Origin: Firmicutes bacterium ADurb.Bin248
Lineage (GTDB): Bacteria; Bacillota; Clostridia; Christensenellales; CAG-138
Direction: 5' to 3'
Assembly: GCA_002069725.1 (NCBI GenBank)
Contig: MWBW01000015.1
Coordinates: forward strand, 1 to 52,119
DNA: 52,119 nt
A program made the position numbers and the translations under genes. Under the pieces are notes generated by a model, which saw only the letters and a list, made by a program, of their open reading frames with translations, ran no database searches and had not been told where the DNA came from. The stretch's first letter is position 1, and the number at the start of each line of letters is the position of its first letter. Shown here one piece after another: positions 34,079 to 42,466 of the stretch.

Positions 34079-34720
34079 ATGGAAAACGATTACAGAATGG
34101 AAATTGAGAATCTAAAGAAAGAAATGAATGATTTAAAATCGTTATTTATGCAATTCACAGGCAACTCAGCTGCAAATACTCCTAATGAAGAATGTGCGCC
34201 GTTAATAAACGTGCGTCCAATGAAAAAGATGAACCCTGATCCCAAGTTAAGCAGCATTATGGAATCGCTTTGCAAGTTGACTGATAGCGAGAATCGAACA
34301 GGAAGTGTGACGTATCTCGGCGTTTTTACATCAGGCGGCAGACAATCAAATTGGATTCAAAACACGATCAATACTGACGATTTGCTTTCTTTAATTGAAA
34401 ACAAGTCAGCCGCCACGGTATTACAGTGCATAGGAAGTAACGATAGATTAACCCTACTTCTTGCCCTTTTGCGCACACCGATGACGGTAGCGGCTATGGT
34501 TGAAAAATGCAGTTTCAACACGACCGGTCAAGTATACCATCACCTAAAACCGTTAATTGCAGCAGATTTGGTTTTTGAAGTTGAGCAACCTGAAAGGGGC
34601 GTATATGCTGTTAAACCTCATCGTGTTCAAGGAATTATTATGCTTCTTGCTGGTATTTCTGATTTAATTGATACAAAGTACTCTCAAGGTAATTGGGCAG
34701 CGGAGCAAAAAGATAGCTAA
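34079..34720 (+). CDS. winged-helix (ArsR-type) transcriptional regulator in an AT-rich island
   Basis: 213 residues. Residues 1-27 form a short coiled coil (MENDYRMEIENLKKEMNDLK at the start), then a low-complexity linker and a mixed middle domain (SVTYLGVFTSGGRQSNWIQN), and a C-terminal winged helix: LTLLLALLRTPMTVAAMVEK, NTTGQVYHHLKPLIAADLV, with the recognition helix in GQVYHHLKPL, as in ArsR-like proteins that read DNA through a YHHL helix. Base composition is far more AT-rich than the rest of the window. It has its own promoter, operators and terminator and no operon partner. AAAGGAGAG precedes ATG. Confidence 0.8.
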   Translation: MENDYRMEIENLKKEMNDLKSLFMQFTGNSAANTPNEECAPLINVRPMKKMNPDPKLSSIMESLCKLTDSENRTGSVTYLGVFTSGGRQSNWIQNTINTDDLLSLIENKSAATVLQCIGSNDRLTLLLALLRTPMTVAAMVEKCSFNTTGQVYHHLKPLIAADLVFEVEQPERGVYAVKPHRVQGIIMLLAGISDLIDTKYSQGNWAAEQKDS

Positions 34721-34734
34721 ATATAATTTTCTTG

Positions 34735-34776
34735 AAAAAACGGATGGATTATCACTTCGAAAATCCATCCGTTTTA
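34735..34776 (+). terminator. terminator of the HTH gene
   Basis: AAAACGGATGGATT pairs with AATCCATCCGTTTT over a 10-base loop, then TATTATTTTG. Very strong, and usable in both directions. Confidence 0.9.
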
Positions 34777-34795
34777 TTATTTTGTTTGAATACTT

Positions 34796-34831
34796 GACAG
34801 GCTGCGGTTCACTGAGCCGCTCCCTGTTTTT
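34796..34831 (+). terminator. terminator hairpin near the valS end, right copy of the direct repeat
   Basis: CAGG/CCTG and GCGG/CCGC stems separated by a 2x2 internal loop, then five T. It shares GACAGG-NN-GCGG and TGAGCCGCTCCCT with the hairpin at 33799-33824, about 1 kb away, at the other edge of the AT-rich segment. Confidence 0.6.
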
Positions 34832-34854
34832 ACGGTTATGCCGGGCGTTCCGCC

Positions 34855-37206
34855 TCACTCAGAATCGTAACGGATTGTTTTCGCTTTCGAACACGCTTTG
34901 ATATCCTTTTCGGTCTGCTCAAACCATCCGGCAAAACGCCGTTCCGCGCGGATTTCCAGCATGTCCATCTCCGCGCCCATTGAGAGGTCGCGCTCCGTTT
35001 TGTGCTTGCGCATCTCAAAAAGGACCTCCTTGAGCTTTTCGCCGAACCGGACGAGGTCGTCGTCTATGCAAGCGGGTTTTGCCCAGCGCGCAAGATGGAT
35101 GGAACTCTCTTTTTCGCGCCGCCGGAAAAACTCCTGATAAATATGCTCCGTGATGTGCGGAACATAAATGGAATAGAGCTTCAGGATATTGAGCAGCGCG
35201 TAATACAGCGCGTACTGCGCGCTTCGGCGTCCTTCAACGCCGTGGATTCCGGGTTCGTAAAGGCGCTCCTTGACAAGCTCGATGTAGGTGTCGCAGAAAT
35301 CCTTCCAGAAAAGCTCGTCGATCCCGCGCCGAGCCGAGCCGATTTCATATTCGTAGAGAAGCCTCGCGGCGCCGGCCGCGGTTTCGTTTACCCGCTCGAT
35401 GATCCACCTGTCCGCGGGCAAAAGCTCCGGCGTCCGGCTCGGGTCGAAGTCCTGCAAATGCCCGATGGCGAACCTGGACGCGTTCCACAGCTTCGTAATG
35501 AACCGCTTGGGGACCGCCAGCTCATCCGGCGAGAAAAACGTGTCCGTCCCGAGCCGCGCTCCCGCCGTCCAATACCTGAGGACGTCGGCGGAATGCGTTT
35601 GGATCAGGCTTCGCGGCTCAAGCGCGCTGTTGCTCTTGGATTTGCTGATCTTCTCGCCCTTTTTGGCGAGGACGAACCCGCAAATCATCAGATCCTTCCA
35701 CGGTATGTCCCCGGTGTGGTACAGGCTGCGGACGATCGTGTAAAACGTCCATGTGCGGATGATCTCGTGCGCGTGGGTGCGCATGCTCATCGGCGTGAGC
35801 TTCAGCCCGAGCCGCTCGTTGATCTGCGGCGTCACGCTCGACGTCGCCCAGGTATCGAACACGGCGCTTTCGGGGATGAACTCGGTGCAGCCGCATTCGC
35901 AGGCGCCGACGTATTCCGTTTCAAGCGGGTTGACGGGCAGTTGCTCCGGGTTCGCGAAAACGGGCTTTTCGCATTCCTTGCAGTACCAGACGGGGAACGG
36001 GACTCCGAAGTACCGCTGACGGGAAATGCACCAGTCCCATTTGAGGTTTTCCACCCAGGCGACGTAGCGCTGCTTCATATTGGCGGGATACCAGTTGATT
36101 TCGTCGGCCGCCTTGAGGAACGCGTCCTTCCCGCTCATAATGTCGATGTACCACTGCCGCGAGGGTATGATCTCGATGTCGTTCCCGCAGCGCTCGTGCG
36201 TCCCCACCATATGAGCGATGGTTTCGCGTTTGAGCAGCAGCCCCTTTTCCCCGAGCAGCCGGACGATCTCTTTTCTCGCGGCCGGAACCTCCAAGCCGCC
36301 GATGAAAGGAATATCCTGCGCGACGCGGCCGTCCGGCAGTATCACCCGGCGGTACGGCAGGTTGTATTGAATAAACCATTCGGCGTCCGTGCTGTCGCCG
36401 AAGGTCGCGCACATCACCGCGCCGCTGCCTTTGTCCATGCCGACCTTTTCATCGGACAGGATCGGGATTTCATAATCGTAGAGCGGGACGAGAGCGGATT
36501 TTCCGACATATTGCCGATACCGCTCATCCGCGGGATTGACGAACAGGCAGACGCAGCCGTAAAGCAGCTCGGGGCGCGTGGTGGCCACCTCGAGCGGCTT
36601 CCCATCGACCGTGAAGGGAATGTAGTGCAGCGCGCTTTGCGCATCCGCCGTGTTCAGTTCGGCCTGGGCGATCGAAGTTTGGCACTCGGTGCACCACAGC
36701 ACCGGGGATTCCTTCATGTACGCCTTGCCCATCCTCACGAGCTCCAGGAACAATTCCTGCGAGATTCTGCGGACTTCCGGGCTGATGGTCTGATATTGCG
36801 CCGACCAGTCCACCGAGAAGCCGAGGGATGTCAAAAGCGCTTTGAATTCGCTTTCGTATTTTGCCACCGTGGCTTGGCATTTCGCGATAAACGCGCTGCG
36901 CGGCAAAGCGTTGGCGCGCAGCCCTTCGTCGCGCTCGACGAGCCGTTCGCTCGGCAGCCCGTTGTCGTCGAAGCCGAACGGGTAAAACACGTTGTAGCCC
37001 TGCATCCGGCGGAAACGCGCGATCATTTCAGCCTGCGCGTAGGAGAACAGATGGCCTATGTGCAGGCTTCCGCTGACCGTGGGCGGCGGCGTGTCGATGG
37101 AATACAGCTCGCCGTCCCTGTCTTTGTCAAAGCGGTAAACGCCTTCCCGCTCCCAAAAGTCCTGCATTTGCCTTTCGATTTCCGAAAAGTCGTAGCGCTT
37201 ATCCAT
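34855..37206 (-). CDS. valS: valyl-tRNA synthetase, archaeal/rickettsial type
   Basis: 783 residues, shorter than the 870-950 of common bacterial ValRS. Class I marks: SGSLHIGHLFSYAQAE (HIGH) and KKGEKISKSKSNS (KISKS in the KMSKS place). The core reads PFGFDDNGLPSE, where typical bacterial ValRS has PGTDHAG; this and THERCGNDIEIIPSRQWY match the archaeal type also known from Rickettsia. The C-terminal coiled-coil arm of the bacterial type is missing. ATG at 37206 follows GGGAGGAT. It is regulated by a T-box with a Val codon. GC is slightly lower than in neighbours, which together with the type suggests old transfer. Confidence 0.93.
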   Translation of the reverse strand: MDKRYDFSEIERQMQDFWEREGVYRFDKDRDGELYSIDTPPPTVSGSLHIGHLFSYAQAEMIARFRRMQGYNVFYPFGFDDNGLPSERLVERDEGLRANALPRSAFIAKCQATVAKYESEFKALLTSLGFSVDWSAQYQTISPEVRRISQELFLELVRMGKAYMKESPVLWCTECQTSIAQAELNTADAQSALHYIPFTVDGKPLEVATTRPELLYGCVCLFVNPADERYRQYVGKSALVPLYDYEIPILSDEKVGMDKGSGAVMCATFGDSTDAEWFIQYNLPYRRVILPDGRVAQDIPFIGGLEVPAARKEIVRLLGEKGLLLKRETIAHMVGTHERCGNDIEIIPSRQWYIDIMSGKDAFLKAADEINWYPANMKQRYVAWVENLKWDWCISRQRYFGVPFPVWYCKECEKPVFANPEQLPVNPLETEYVGACECGCTEFIPESAVFDTWATSSVTPQINERLGLKLTPMSMRTHAHEIIRTWTFYTIVRSLYHTGDIPWKDLMICGFVLAKKGEKISKSKSNSALEPRSLIQTHSADVLRYWTAGARLGTDTFFSPDELAVPKRFITKLWNASRFAIGHLQDFDPSRTPELLPADRWIIERVNETAAGAARLLYEYEIGSARRGIDELFWKDFCDTYIELVKERLYEPGIHGVEGRRSAQYALYYALLNILKLYSIYVPHITEHIYQEFFRRREKESSIHLARWAKPACIDDDLVRFGEKLKEVLFEMRKHKTERDLSMGAEMDMLEIRAERRFAGWFEQTEKDIKACSKAKTIRYDSE

Positions 37207-37243
37207 ATCGGATCCTCCCAAACTGAATTCAACCGAATACAAC

Positions 37244-37545
37244 AAAAAACCCAAGCAGCGCATTCAATGCTGCTTGGGACGTACGTGAGCGTACGCGGTA
37301 CCACCCAAATTCAGAGGATTCCCTCTGCACTCTGACGATACGGGAGGGTCGTCGCCATCCGATATCGCTTTCCTTATGACGGTGGAAATTCCGTTGAAGC
37401 CTACCAGGAGATTTCTCCCCGTTCGGTTCACAGCTCGGAGGCTACTTTCCATGCTTCCCTCACGGGAGCTCGCACCGGCCGCTCCCTCTCTGTGCATCGG
37501 AAAGGATGTACTCCTCCTCGTCAACGCCTTTTTTGTATTCAGTTT
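37244..37545 (-). promoter_or_regulatory. T-box leader of valS (Val, specifier GTA)
   Basis: On the minus strand: GAGGAGGAGTAC, CACAGAGAGGGAG, head loop CCGGTGCGAG, then GAA-A-GTA-GCC-TCCGAG with the specifier GTA at 37445-37443 (valine). The T-box sequence GGGTGGTACCGCG follows near 37320-37308, and the terminator CCCAAGCAGC / GCTGCTTGGG with TTTTTT is at 37280-37244. Starved tRNA-Val should allow valS expression. Confidence 0.94.
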
Positions 37546-37550
37546 CGTAT

Positions 37551-37579
37551 ATTATACGCATTTGCAGGAAAAATATCAA
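37551..37579 (-). promoter_or_regulatory. valS promoter
   Basis: TTGATA (37579-37574), 17-base spacer, perfect TATAAT (37556-37551) on the minus strand, just upstream of the T-box leader. Confidence 0.85.
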
Positions 37580-37634
37580 GCGGAACGTTTTGATCTCCGC
37601 CGCCGACGGCAGGCCCGGGATGCGCATAAAACTG

Positions 37635-37664
37635 TTGCCTTTTCGAGGAAACCCGTGATATAAT
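37635..37664 (+). promoter_or_regulatory. rpsB promoter
   Basis: TTGCCT at 37635-37640, 18-base spacer, perfect TATAAT at 37659-37664. It diverges from the valS promoter. Confidence 0.7.
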
Positions 37665-37671
37665 TCACGTT

Positions 37672-37803
37672 GGCGCGGCGGCATGGAACCGCGCGCCCGC
37701 GTAAGATCACACTACGCACCCGCGCGGACTCCGGGGCTCGTGCTCGATTGAGCTTCCTTCGGGGGTTGATGCGCGGGGTGGACAAAAACGAGGAGGTTTT
37801 TTT
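37672..37803 (+). other. long GC-rich leader of rpsB
   Basis: About 130 untranslated bases with several possible helices (for example GCGCGGCGG with CCGCGCGC near the start), ending in GAGGAGG. Leaders of rpsB often bind S2 for feedback control; whether this one does cannot be told. Confidence 0.35.
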
Positions 37804-38544
37804 ATGTCAGTCATTTCCATGAAGCAGCTCCTTGAGGCCGGCGTGCATTTCGGCCACCAGACCCGCCGCTGGAACCCGAAGATGAAGGAATACATCTTCA
37901 CGGAGCGCAACGGCATCTACATCATCGACCTGCAAAAGACCGTCAAGAAGATCGACGAGGCGTACTATTTCGTGCGCGACCTCGCGATGGACGGCGGCAG
38001 CATACTGTTCGTGGGCACCAAGAAACAGGCGCAGGAATCCATCGAGCAGGAAGCCAAGCGCTGCGAGATGTTCTTCGTCAACCAGCGCTGGCTCGGCGGC
38101 ATGCTCACCAACTTCAAGACCATACAGGGCCGCATCGCCAAGCTCAGGAAGATCGAGAAGATGGAGGCGGACGGGGATTTCTCGCTCCTGCCCAAGAAAG
38201 AAGTCATCAAGCTCAAGGCCGAGCAGGAGAAGCTCGAAAAGAACCTCGGCGGCATCAAGGACATGAAAAAGCTGCCCGCCGCGGTGTTCGTGGTCGACCC
38301 GCGCAAGGAGAACATCGCCATCATGGAAGCCCGCGCTCTGGGCATCCCCGTTGTCGCCATCGTGGACACGAACTGCGATCCGGACGAGGTGGATTATCCC
38401 ATCCCCGGCAACGACGACGCCATCCGCGCCGTGAAGCTGATCGCCTCCAAGATCGCGGACGCCGTGCTCGAGGGCCATCAGGGCGAGCAGATGGAGGATA
38501 CGGCCGCGGAAACCGCGCCCGGCAAGGATGAGGACGACTTTTAA
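37804..38544 (+). CDS. rpsB: 30S ribosomal protein S2
   Basis: 246 residues. Typical start [20 protein letters not shown] after MSVIS, then [37 protein letters not shown], and [20 protein letters not shown] with [10 protein letters not shown]-terminal acidic tail follows. GAGGAGG precedes the ATG. It begins the conserved rpsB-tsf-pyrH-frr group. Confidence 0.98.
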   Translation: MSVISMKQLLEAGVHFGHQTRRWNPKMKEYIFTERNGIYIIDLQKTVKKIDEAYYFVRDLAMDGGSILFVGTKKQAQESIEQEAKRCEMFFVNQRWLGGMLTNFKTIQGRIAKLRKIEKMEADGDFSLLPKKEVIKLKAEQEKLEKNLGGIKDMKKLPAAVFVVDPRKENIAIMEARALGIPVVAIVDTNCDPDEVDYPIPGNDDAIRAVKLIASKIADAVLEGHQGEQMEDTAAETAPGKDEDDF

Positions 38545-38571
38545 GCCGCACCACAGGAGGAGGATAAAGCT

Positions 38572-39237
38572 ATGTTTACCGCAAAAGACGTAATGACGCT
38601 GCGAGAGATGAGCGGCGCCGGCATGATGGACTGCAAGAAGGCGCTGGTCGAGACCGACGGCAACATGGAGAAGGCGCTCGACTACCTGCGCGAGAAGAGC
38701 CTGGCCGACAACAAGAAAAAGGCTTCCCGCATCGCGGCCGAAGGCATCGTGGAGAGCTACATCCACCTGGGCGGCAAGATCGGCGTCATCGTCGAGGTCA
38801 ACTGCGAGTCGGACTTCGTCGCCGCGACGGAGGGCTTCCACGCGCTCGCCCACGACATCGCCATGCACATCGCGGCCAGCAAGCCGACCTGTGTTTCCAA
38901 GGAAGAGGTCAACCAGGACGAGATCGAGCACGAGAAGAGCATACTGCGCGCGCAGGCGCTCAACGACGAGAAGCTCAAGAACAAGCCCGCCGCCATCATC
39001 GACAAGATGGTCGAGGGCAGGATCGAGAAGTATTATAAAGAAGTGTGCCTGCTCGAGCAGCCCTTCGTGAAGGACCCCGACATCACCGTCGGCCAGCTCG
39101 TGAACCTGGCCATCGCCAAGATGGGCGAGAAGATCAGCGTGCGCAGGTTCGTGCGCTACGAGATGGGCGAAGGCCTCCAGAAGAAACAGGACAATTTCGC
39201 CGAGGAAGTCGCGGCCATGGGCCAGGCCACCAAGTAA
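38572..39237 (+). CDS. tsf: translation elongation factor Ts
   Basis: 221 residues, a short form. N-terminal UBA-like domain with [16 protein letters not shown] and [13 protein letters not shown], then the dimerisation core with [16 protein letters not shown]. It recycles EF-Tu by nucleotide exchange. GGAGGAGG precedes the ATG, 27 bases after rpsB. A terminator follows. Confidence 0.98.
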   Translation: MFTAKDVMTLREMSGAGMMDCKKALVETDGNMEKALDYLREKSLADNKKKASRIAAEGIVESYIHLGGKIGVIVEVNCESDFVAATEGFHALAHDIAMHIAASKPTCVSKEEVNQDEIEHEKSILRAQALNDEKLKNKPAAIIDKMVEGRIEKYYKEVCLLEQPFVKDPDITVGQLVNLAIAKMGEKISVRRFVRYEMGEGLQKKQDNFAEEVAAMGQATK

Positions 39238-39246
39238 TTCCCACCG

Positions 39247-39277
39247 GGGGGAACACGGCTTCGTGTTCCCCTTTTCT
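39247..39277 (+). terminator. terminator after tsf
   Basis: GGGGAACAC and GTGTTCCCC pair over GGCTTC, followed by TTTTCTTT. It separates rpsB-tsf from pyrH, so part of pyrH expression must come from read-through or a promoter in 39280-39380 that I do not see clearly. Confidence 0.85.
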
Positions 39278-39391
39278 TTATCGCAAACCCGGCTCGGCCC
39301 CTTCTGTGAATTTGCGCGCCTTGCCCGTTGCGCCGCAGCGGCCGACTTATATGCTCTCTTTTCATATCCTTTTGCATACCGGAGGAAAACT

Positions 39392-40105
39392 ATGATCAAG
39401 TATAAGCGCATCTCCCTCAAGCTCAGCGGCGAGGCGCTCGGCGGCGCGGAGGTCGTCGATTTCGAGGCCGCGCGAAGCGTCGCGCGGGAAATCAAAGCCC
39501 TGCGCGAGGCGGGCGTCGAGGTCGGCGTGACGCTCGGCGGCGGCAACATCTGGCGCGGGCGGAGCAGCGGCAACATGGACCGCAACCGCGCGGACCAGAT
39601 GGGCATGCTCGCGACCATCGTCAACTCGCTCGCCATGGAGGCGGTGCTCCTCGAGGAGGGCGTCCCCTGCAAGGTGCTCTCGGCCACGCCCATGGAGCGC
39701 GTGTGCGATACGTTCACCTCCCAGCGCGCCGAGGCGGCGTTCGCGGCGGGGCAGGTCGTGCTCTTCGCCGCGGGAACGGGGCTGCCCTTCTTTTCAACCG
39801 ACACGGCGGCCGCGCTCAAGGCCGCGGAAATCGGCGCGGACGCGCTGCTGCTCGCCAAGTGTGTGGACGGCGTCTATTCGGACGATCCAAAGCGCAACGG
39901 TCACGCTTCGCGCTTCTCCCGTCTGAGCTACGATGAGGTGATCGCGCGCGACCTCAGGGCGACCGACATCACGGCCATTACGCTCTGCCGCGAGCGGAAT
40001 ATCCCAATCGTGGTCTTCGCGATGCGCGAGGCGGGCAGCATACTGCGCGCGGCGTCCGGCGAGGATGTGGGAACATTGATTGACGGGGCGGCGGCCATTG
40101 GGTAA
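39392..40105 (+). CDS. pyrH: uridylate kinase
   Basis: 237 residues. Start MIKYKRISLKLSGEALGG, then GVTLGGGNIWRG, DQMGMLATIVNSLAME, FAAGTGLPFFSTDTAAALKA and DGVYSDDPK: the amino-acid-kinase fold of bacterial UMP kinase. Makes UDP from UMP. ATG at 39392 follows GGAGG with a 6-base gap; readings further upstream have no site. Confidence 0.97.
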   Translation: MIKYKRISLKLSGEALGGAEVVDFEAARSVAREIKALREAGVEVGVTLGGGNIWRGRSSGNMDRNRADQMGMLATIVNSLAMEAVLLEEGVPCKVLSATPMERVCDTFTSQRAEAAFAAGQVVLFAAGTGLPFFSTDTAAALKAAEIGADALLLAKCVDGVYSDDPKRNGHASRFSRLSYDEVIARDLRATDITAITLCRERNIPIVVFAMREAGSILRAASGEDVGTLIDGAAAIG

Positions 40106-40140
40106 AATAGGATACGGAATACTTTACAAGGAGGCTTGCT

Positions 40141-40692
40141 ATGGACGCACTGGAATTCGCAAAGGATAAAATGAGCAAAACCGAGGCTACGCTCAGGCGC
40201 GAGCTTTCGGTCATGCGCGCCGGCCGCGCCAACCCGCAGGTGCTCGAGCGCATTTTCGTCGATTATTACGGCACGCCGACGCCCATCAACCAGGTCGGCA
40301 ACATCTCCTCTCCCGAGGCGCGTCAGCTCGTCATCTCGCCCTACGATCCCTCCATGCTCGGCGCGATCGACAAGGCCATACAGAAGAGCGATCTGGGCAT
40401 ACACCCTTCCAACGACGGCAAATACATCCGCCTGATATTCCCCGAACTGACCGAGGAACGCCGCAGGGAACTGGTCAAGAGCGTCAAGAAAACCGGCGAG
40501 GAGGCGAAGGTCGCCGTGCGCAACATCCGCAGGGACGCCATAGAAATGGCCAAGAAGTCCCAGAAGGCGGGCGAGATCACCGAGGACGACCTCAAGAAGA
40601 CCGAGGATCAGGTCCAGAAACAGACCGACGCCGCCATCAAGGAGATCGAACGGATACTCGCCGACAAGGAGAAGGAGATCATGCAGGTTTGA
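40141..40692 (+). CDS. frr: ribosome recycling factor
   Basis: 183 residues, full length. MSKTEATLRRELSVMRAGRANPQ (noted in part as LRRELSVMRAGRANPQVLE), DYYGTPTPINQVGNISSPEAR, and LTEERRRELVK with VRNIRRDA. It frees ribosomes after termination with EF-G. AAGGAGG precedes ATG. Its stop overlaps the TTG start of the next gene. Confidence 0.98.
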   Translation: MDALEFAKDKMSKTEATLRRELSVMRAGRANPQVLERIFVDYYGTPTPINQVGNISSPEARQLVISPYDPSMLGAIDKAIQKSDLGIHPSNDGKYIRLIFPELTEERRRELVKSVKKTGEEAKVAVRNIRRDAIEMAKKSQKAGEITEDDLKKTEDQVQKQTDAAIKEIERILADKEKEIMQV

Positions 40693-40931
40693 CCGACGTC
40701 TTGGGCCTCGAGCTGAACAGGGCAGCCGAACTGCTCGCCCGCGAGGGGTACGAAGTCGCCGCGGCGCAGGTTTCCAGCAAAAAGGGCGTCGCTGGAAACG
40801 ATGCGCGCGTGGTGCGCGTGCGCCGCACGGGCGAGTTTAAAGTGGAACTGACGTACGCCGTGTTCAAAACGGACGTCGATTTTATCCCGGAAGGACAGGA
40901 ACGGACGATTGAAGGCGAAGGAGCTTGCTGA
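40689..40931 (+). CDS. small PASTA-like protein
   Basis: 80 residues from a TTG start that overlaps the frr stop (TTTGA). DVLGLELNRAAELLAREGYEV, then VVRVRRTGEFKVELTYAVF, follows the PASTA pattern (DV-GL-x-x-x-A-x-x-L-x-x-x-G-x-x-V, then a strand pair). There is no membrane segment. It lies between frr and uppS and overlaps the latter by 23 bases. Function unknown; PASTA domains bind muropeptides outside the cell, but this one is cytoplasmic. Confidence 0.65.
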   Translation: MTDVLGLELNRAAELLAREGYEVAAAQVSSKKGVAGNDARVVRVRRTGEFKVELTYAVFKTDVDFIPEGQERTIEGEGAC

Positions 40932-41655
40932 ACTGAAAAAAAGGCTCGCGCCCCTGCCGCGCCACGTGGGCATCATCATGGACGGCAACGGCCGCTGGGC
41001 GAGCGCGCGCGGCCTGCCGCGGCCGATGGGGCACAGGGCGGGCACGGAGCGGCTTCGCAGCCTCATCCGCCTGAGCTCGGACCTGGGCATAGAAGCGCTC
41101 TCGCTCTACGCCTTCTCGACGGAGAACTGGAAGCGCCCGAGGGTCGAGGTCGAAACGCTCTTTGCGATCTTCATGGATTATTTCAACGCCGAGGTCGAGG
41201 CGCTCCATCAAAACGGAGTGCGCATCACCGCCATGGGCGATCTCGAGGGCCTGCCCGAAAGCGTGCGCCTCTCGTGCCTGCGGGCGATGGAAAAGACGCG
41301 GGCGAACGCGGGGCTTCGCCTCAACATCGCGCTCAACTACGGCAGCCGGGCGGAGCTCGGCCGCGCGGCGCGGCTGCTCGCAAAGGACGCCGCCTCGGGC
41401 AGGCTCGATCCCGCCTCGGTCGACGAGGCCTCGCTTCAGGGAAGGCTCTGGGTCGCAGACCTTCCGGACGTCGATCTTCTGATCCGCACGGGCGGAGAGA
41501 AGCGGCTCTCGAACTTCATGCTGCTGCAGCTCGCCTACGCGGAGCTCGCCTTCGTCGAGGATTACTGGCCGGACTTTTCCGACGAGCGGTATATCGAGGC
41601 GCTTGCCGACTTCGCCGGGCGCTCGCGGCGCTTCGGCGGACTGGATGGTGAATGA
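40909..41655 (+). CDS. uppS: undecaprenyl pyrophosphate synthase
   Basis: 248 residues. HVGIIMDGNGRWASARGLPR near residues 19-38 with the catalytic Asp, GHRAG, SLYAFSTENWKRP, ALNYGSRAE and DLLIRTGGEKRLSNFML: all family marks. Condenses isoprene units to the wall lipid carrier, using products of Dxr and IspG encoded downstream. The start is TTG at 40909 inside the previous gene; the ribosome site (AGGAACGGA) is weak, so coupling to the PASTA-like gene is likely. Confidence 0.96.
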   Translation: MKAKELAELKKRLAPLPRHVGIIMDGNGRWASARGLPRPMGHRAGTERLRSLIRLSSDLGIEALSLYAFSTENWKRPRVEVETLFAIFMDYFNAEVEALHQNGVRITAMGDLEGLPESVRLSCLRAMEKTRANAGLRLNIALNYGSRAELGRAARLLAKDAASGRLDPASVDEASLQGRLWVADLPDVDLLIRTGGEKRLSNFMLLQLAYAELAFVEDYWPDFSDERYIEALADFAGRSRRFGGLDGE

Positions 41656-41656
41656 C

Positions 41657-42460
41657 ATGCTCAAGCGCGTTGTCGTCGGGGCGATACTCATACTCTTCTT
41701 CATTTCCGTTCTGCTGCTGGGCGGGTGGTATCAGTGCGCCGCCTTCAGCCTCGCGGCGCTCATGAGCGCGTATGAGCTCTGCCGCGCCCTGCGCCAGAGC
41801 GAAAGGAAGGTGTTCGCCGCCCCGGCGTATGTCCTGGCGGCTTCCTATTGCGCCGTATACAGGCTCCTCGGGTCGCGGGCGCTGTTGTTGCTGTGGCTCG
41901 CGTGCGCGCTTTTCGTTTGCGGCGAGCGCGTATTCAATCCCAGGCGCGCCACGCAGGATACGCTGCTGGGGCTGTCGCTGTTGATCTATCCGGCCGCGCT
42001 CCACGTTGCTCTGATGCTCGTCGCGGAGCAGGGAGGCTTCGCCGCGAGCCGGCTCGGGCTGATCGCCGCTTTCGCGATGCCCCTGGCGGGGGACACCTTC
42101 GCGTATTTCATCGGCATCTCCCTGGGCAGGCGCAAGCTTTGCCCGGAGCTGAGCCCGAACAAAACCGTCGCGGGCGGCGTGGGCGGCCTCGTCGGCGGCA
42201 TGGCGGGAGGCCTGCTCGCGTTCTTCCTGCAGGGCTTTTTCCCCGCGGGCGCGCCGCTCCTGGAACTGCTCGCGCTCGGCCTCGCGTGCGGCGCGATCGG
42301 CCAGGTCGGCGACCTGTTCGCCTCTGCGATCAAGAGGTATGCCGGCGTCAAGGACTACGGCTATATTTTCCCCGGCCACGGGGGCGTGATGGACCGGCTC
42401 GACAGCGTGCTCTTCTGCGCGCCGATCGTTTACGCCGTGTTCACGCTGCGGCCCCATTGA
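41657..42460 (+). CDS. cdsA: phosphatidate cytidylyltransferase
   Basis: 267 residues with about eight membrane segments. C-terminal signature SAIKRYAGVKDYGYIFPGHGGVMDRLDS (given as KDYGYIFPGHGG and MDRLDS) is diagnostic. Makes CDP-diacylglycerol for phospholipid synthesis. ATG at 41657 lies one base after the uppS stop; an alternative ATG at 41645 overlaps uppS. Confidence 0.95.
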   Translation: MLKRVVVGAILILFFISVLLLGGWYQCAAFSLAALMSAYELCRALRQSERKVFAAPAYVLAASYCAVYRLLGSRALLLLWLACALFVCGERVFNPRRATQDTLLGLSLLIYPAALHVALMLVAEQGGFAASRLGLIAAFAMPLAGDTFAYFIGISLGRRKLCPELSPNKTVAGGVGGLVGGMAGGLLAFFLQGFFPAGAPLLELLALGLACGAIGQVGDLFASAIKRYAGVKDYGYIFPGHGGVMDRLDSVLFCAPIVYAVFTLRPH

Positions 42461-42466
42461 GGGTGT

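Noticed and set aside
35002..37335. 777-codon plus-strand frame opposite valS
   Set aside because: Shadow frame; valS on the minus strand has all class I synthetase motifs, a T-box and a promoter.
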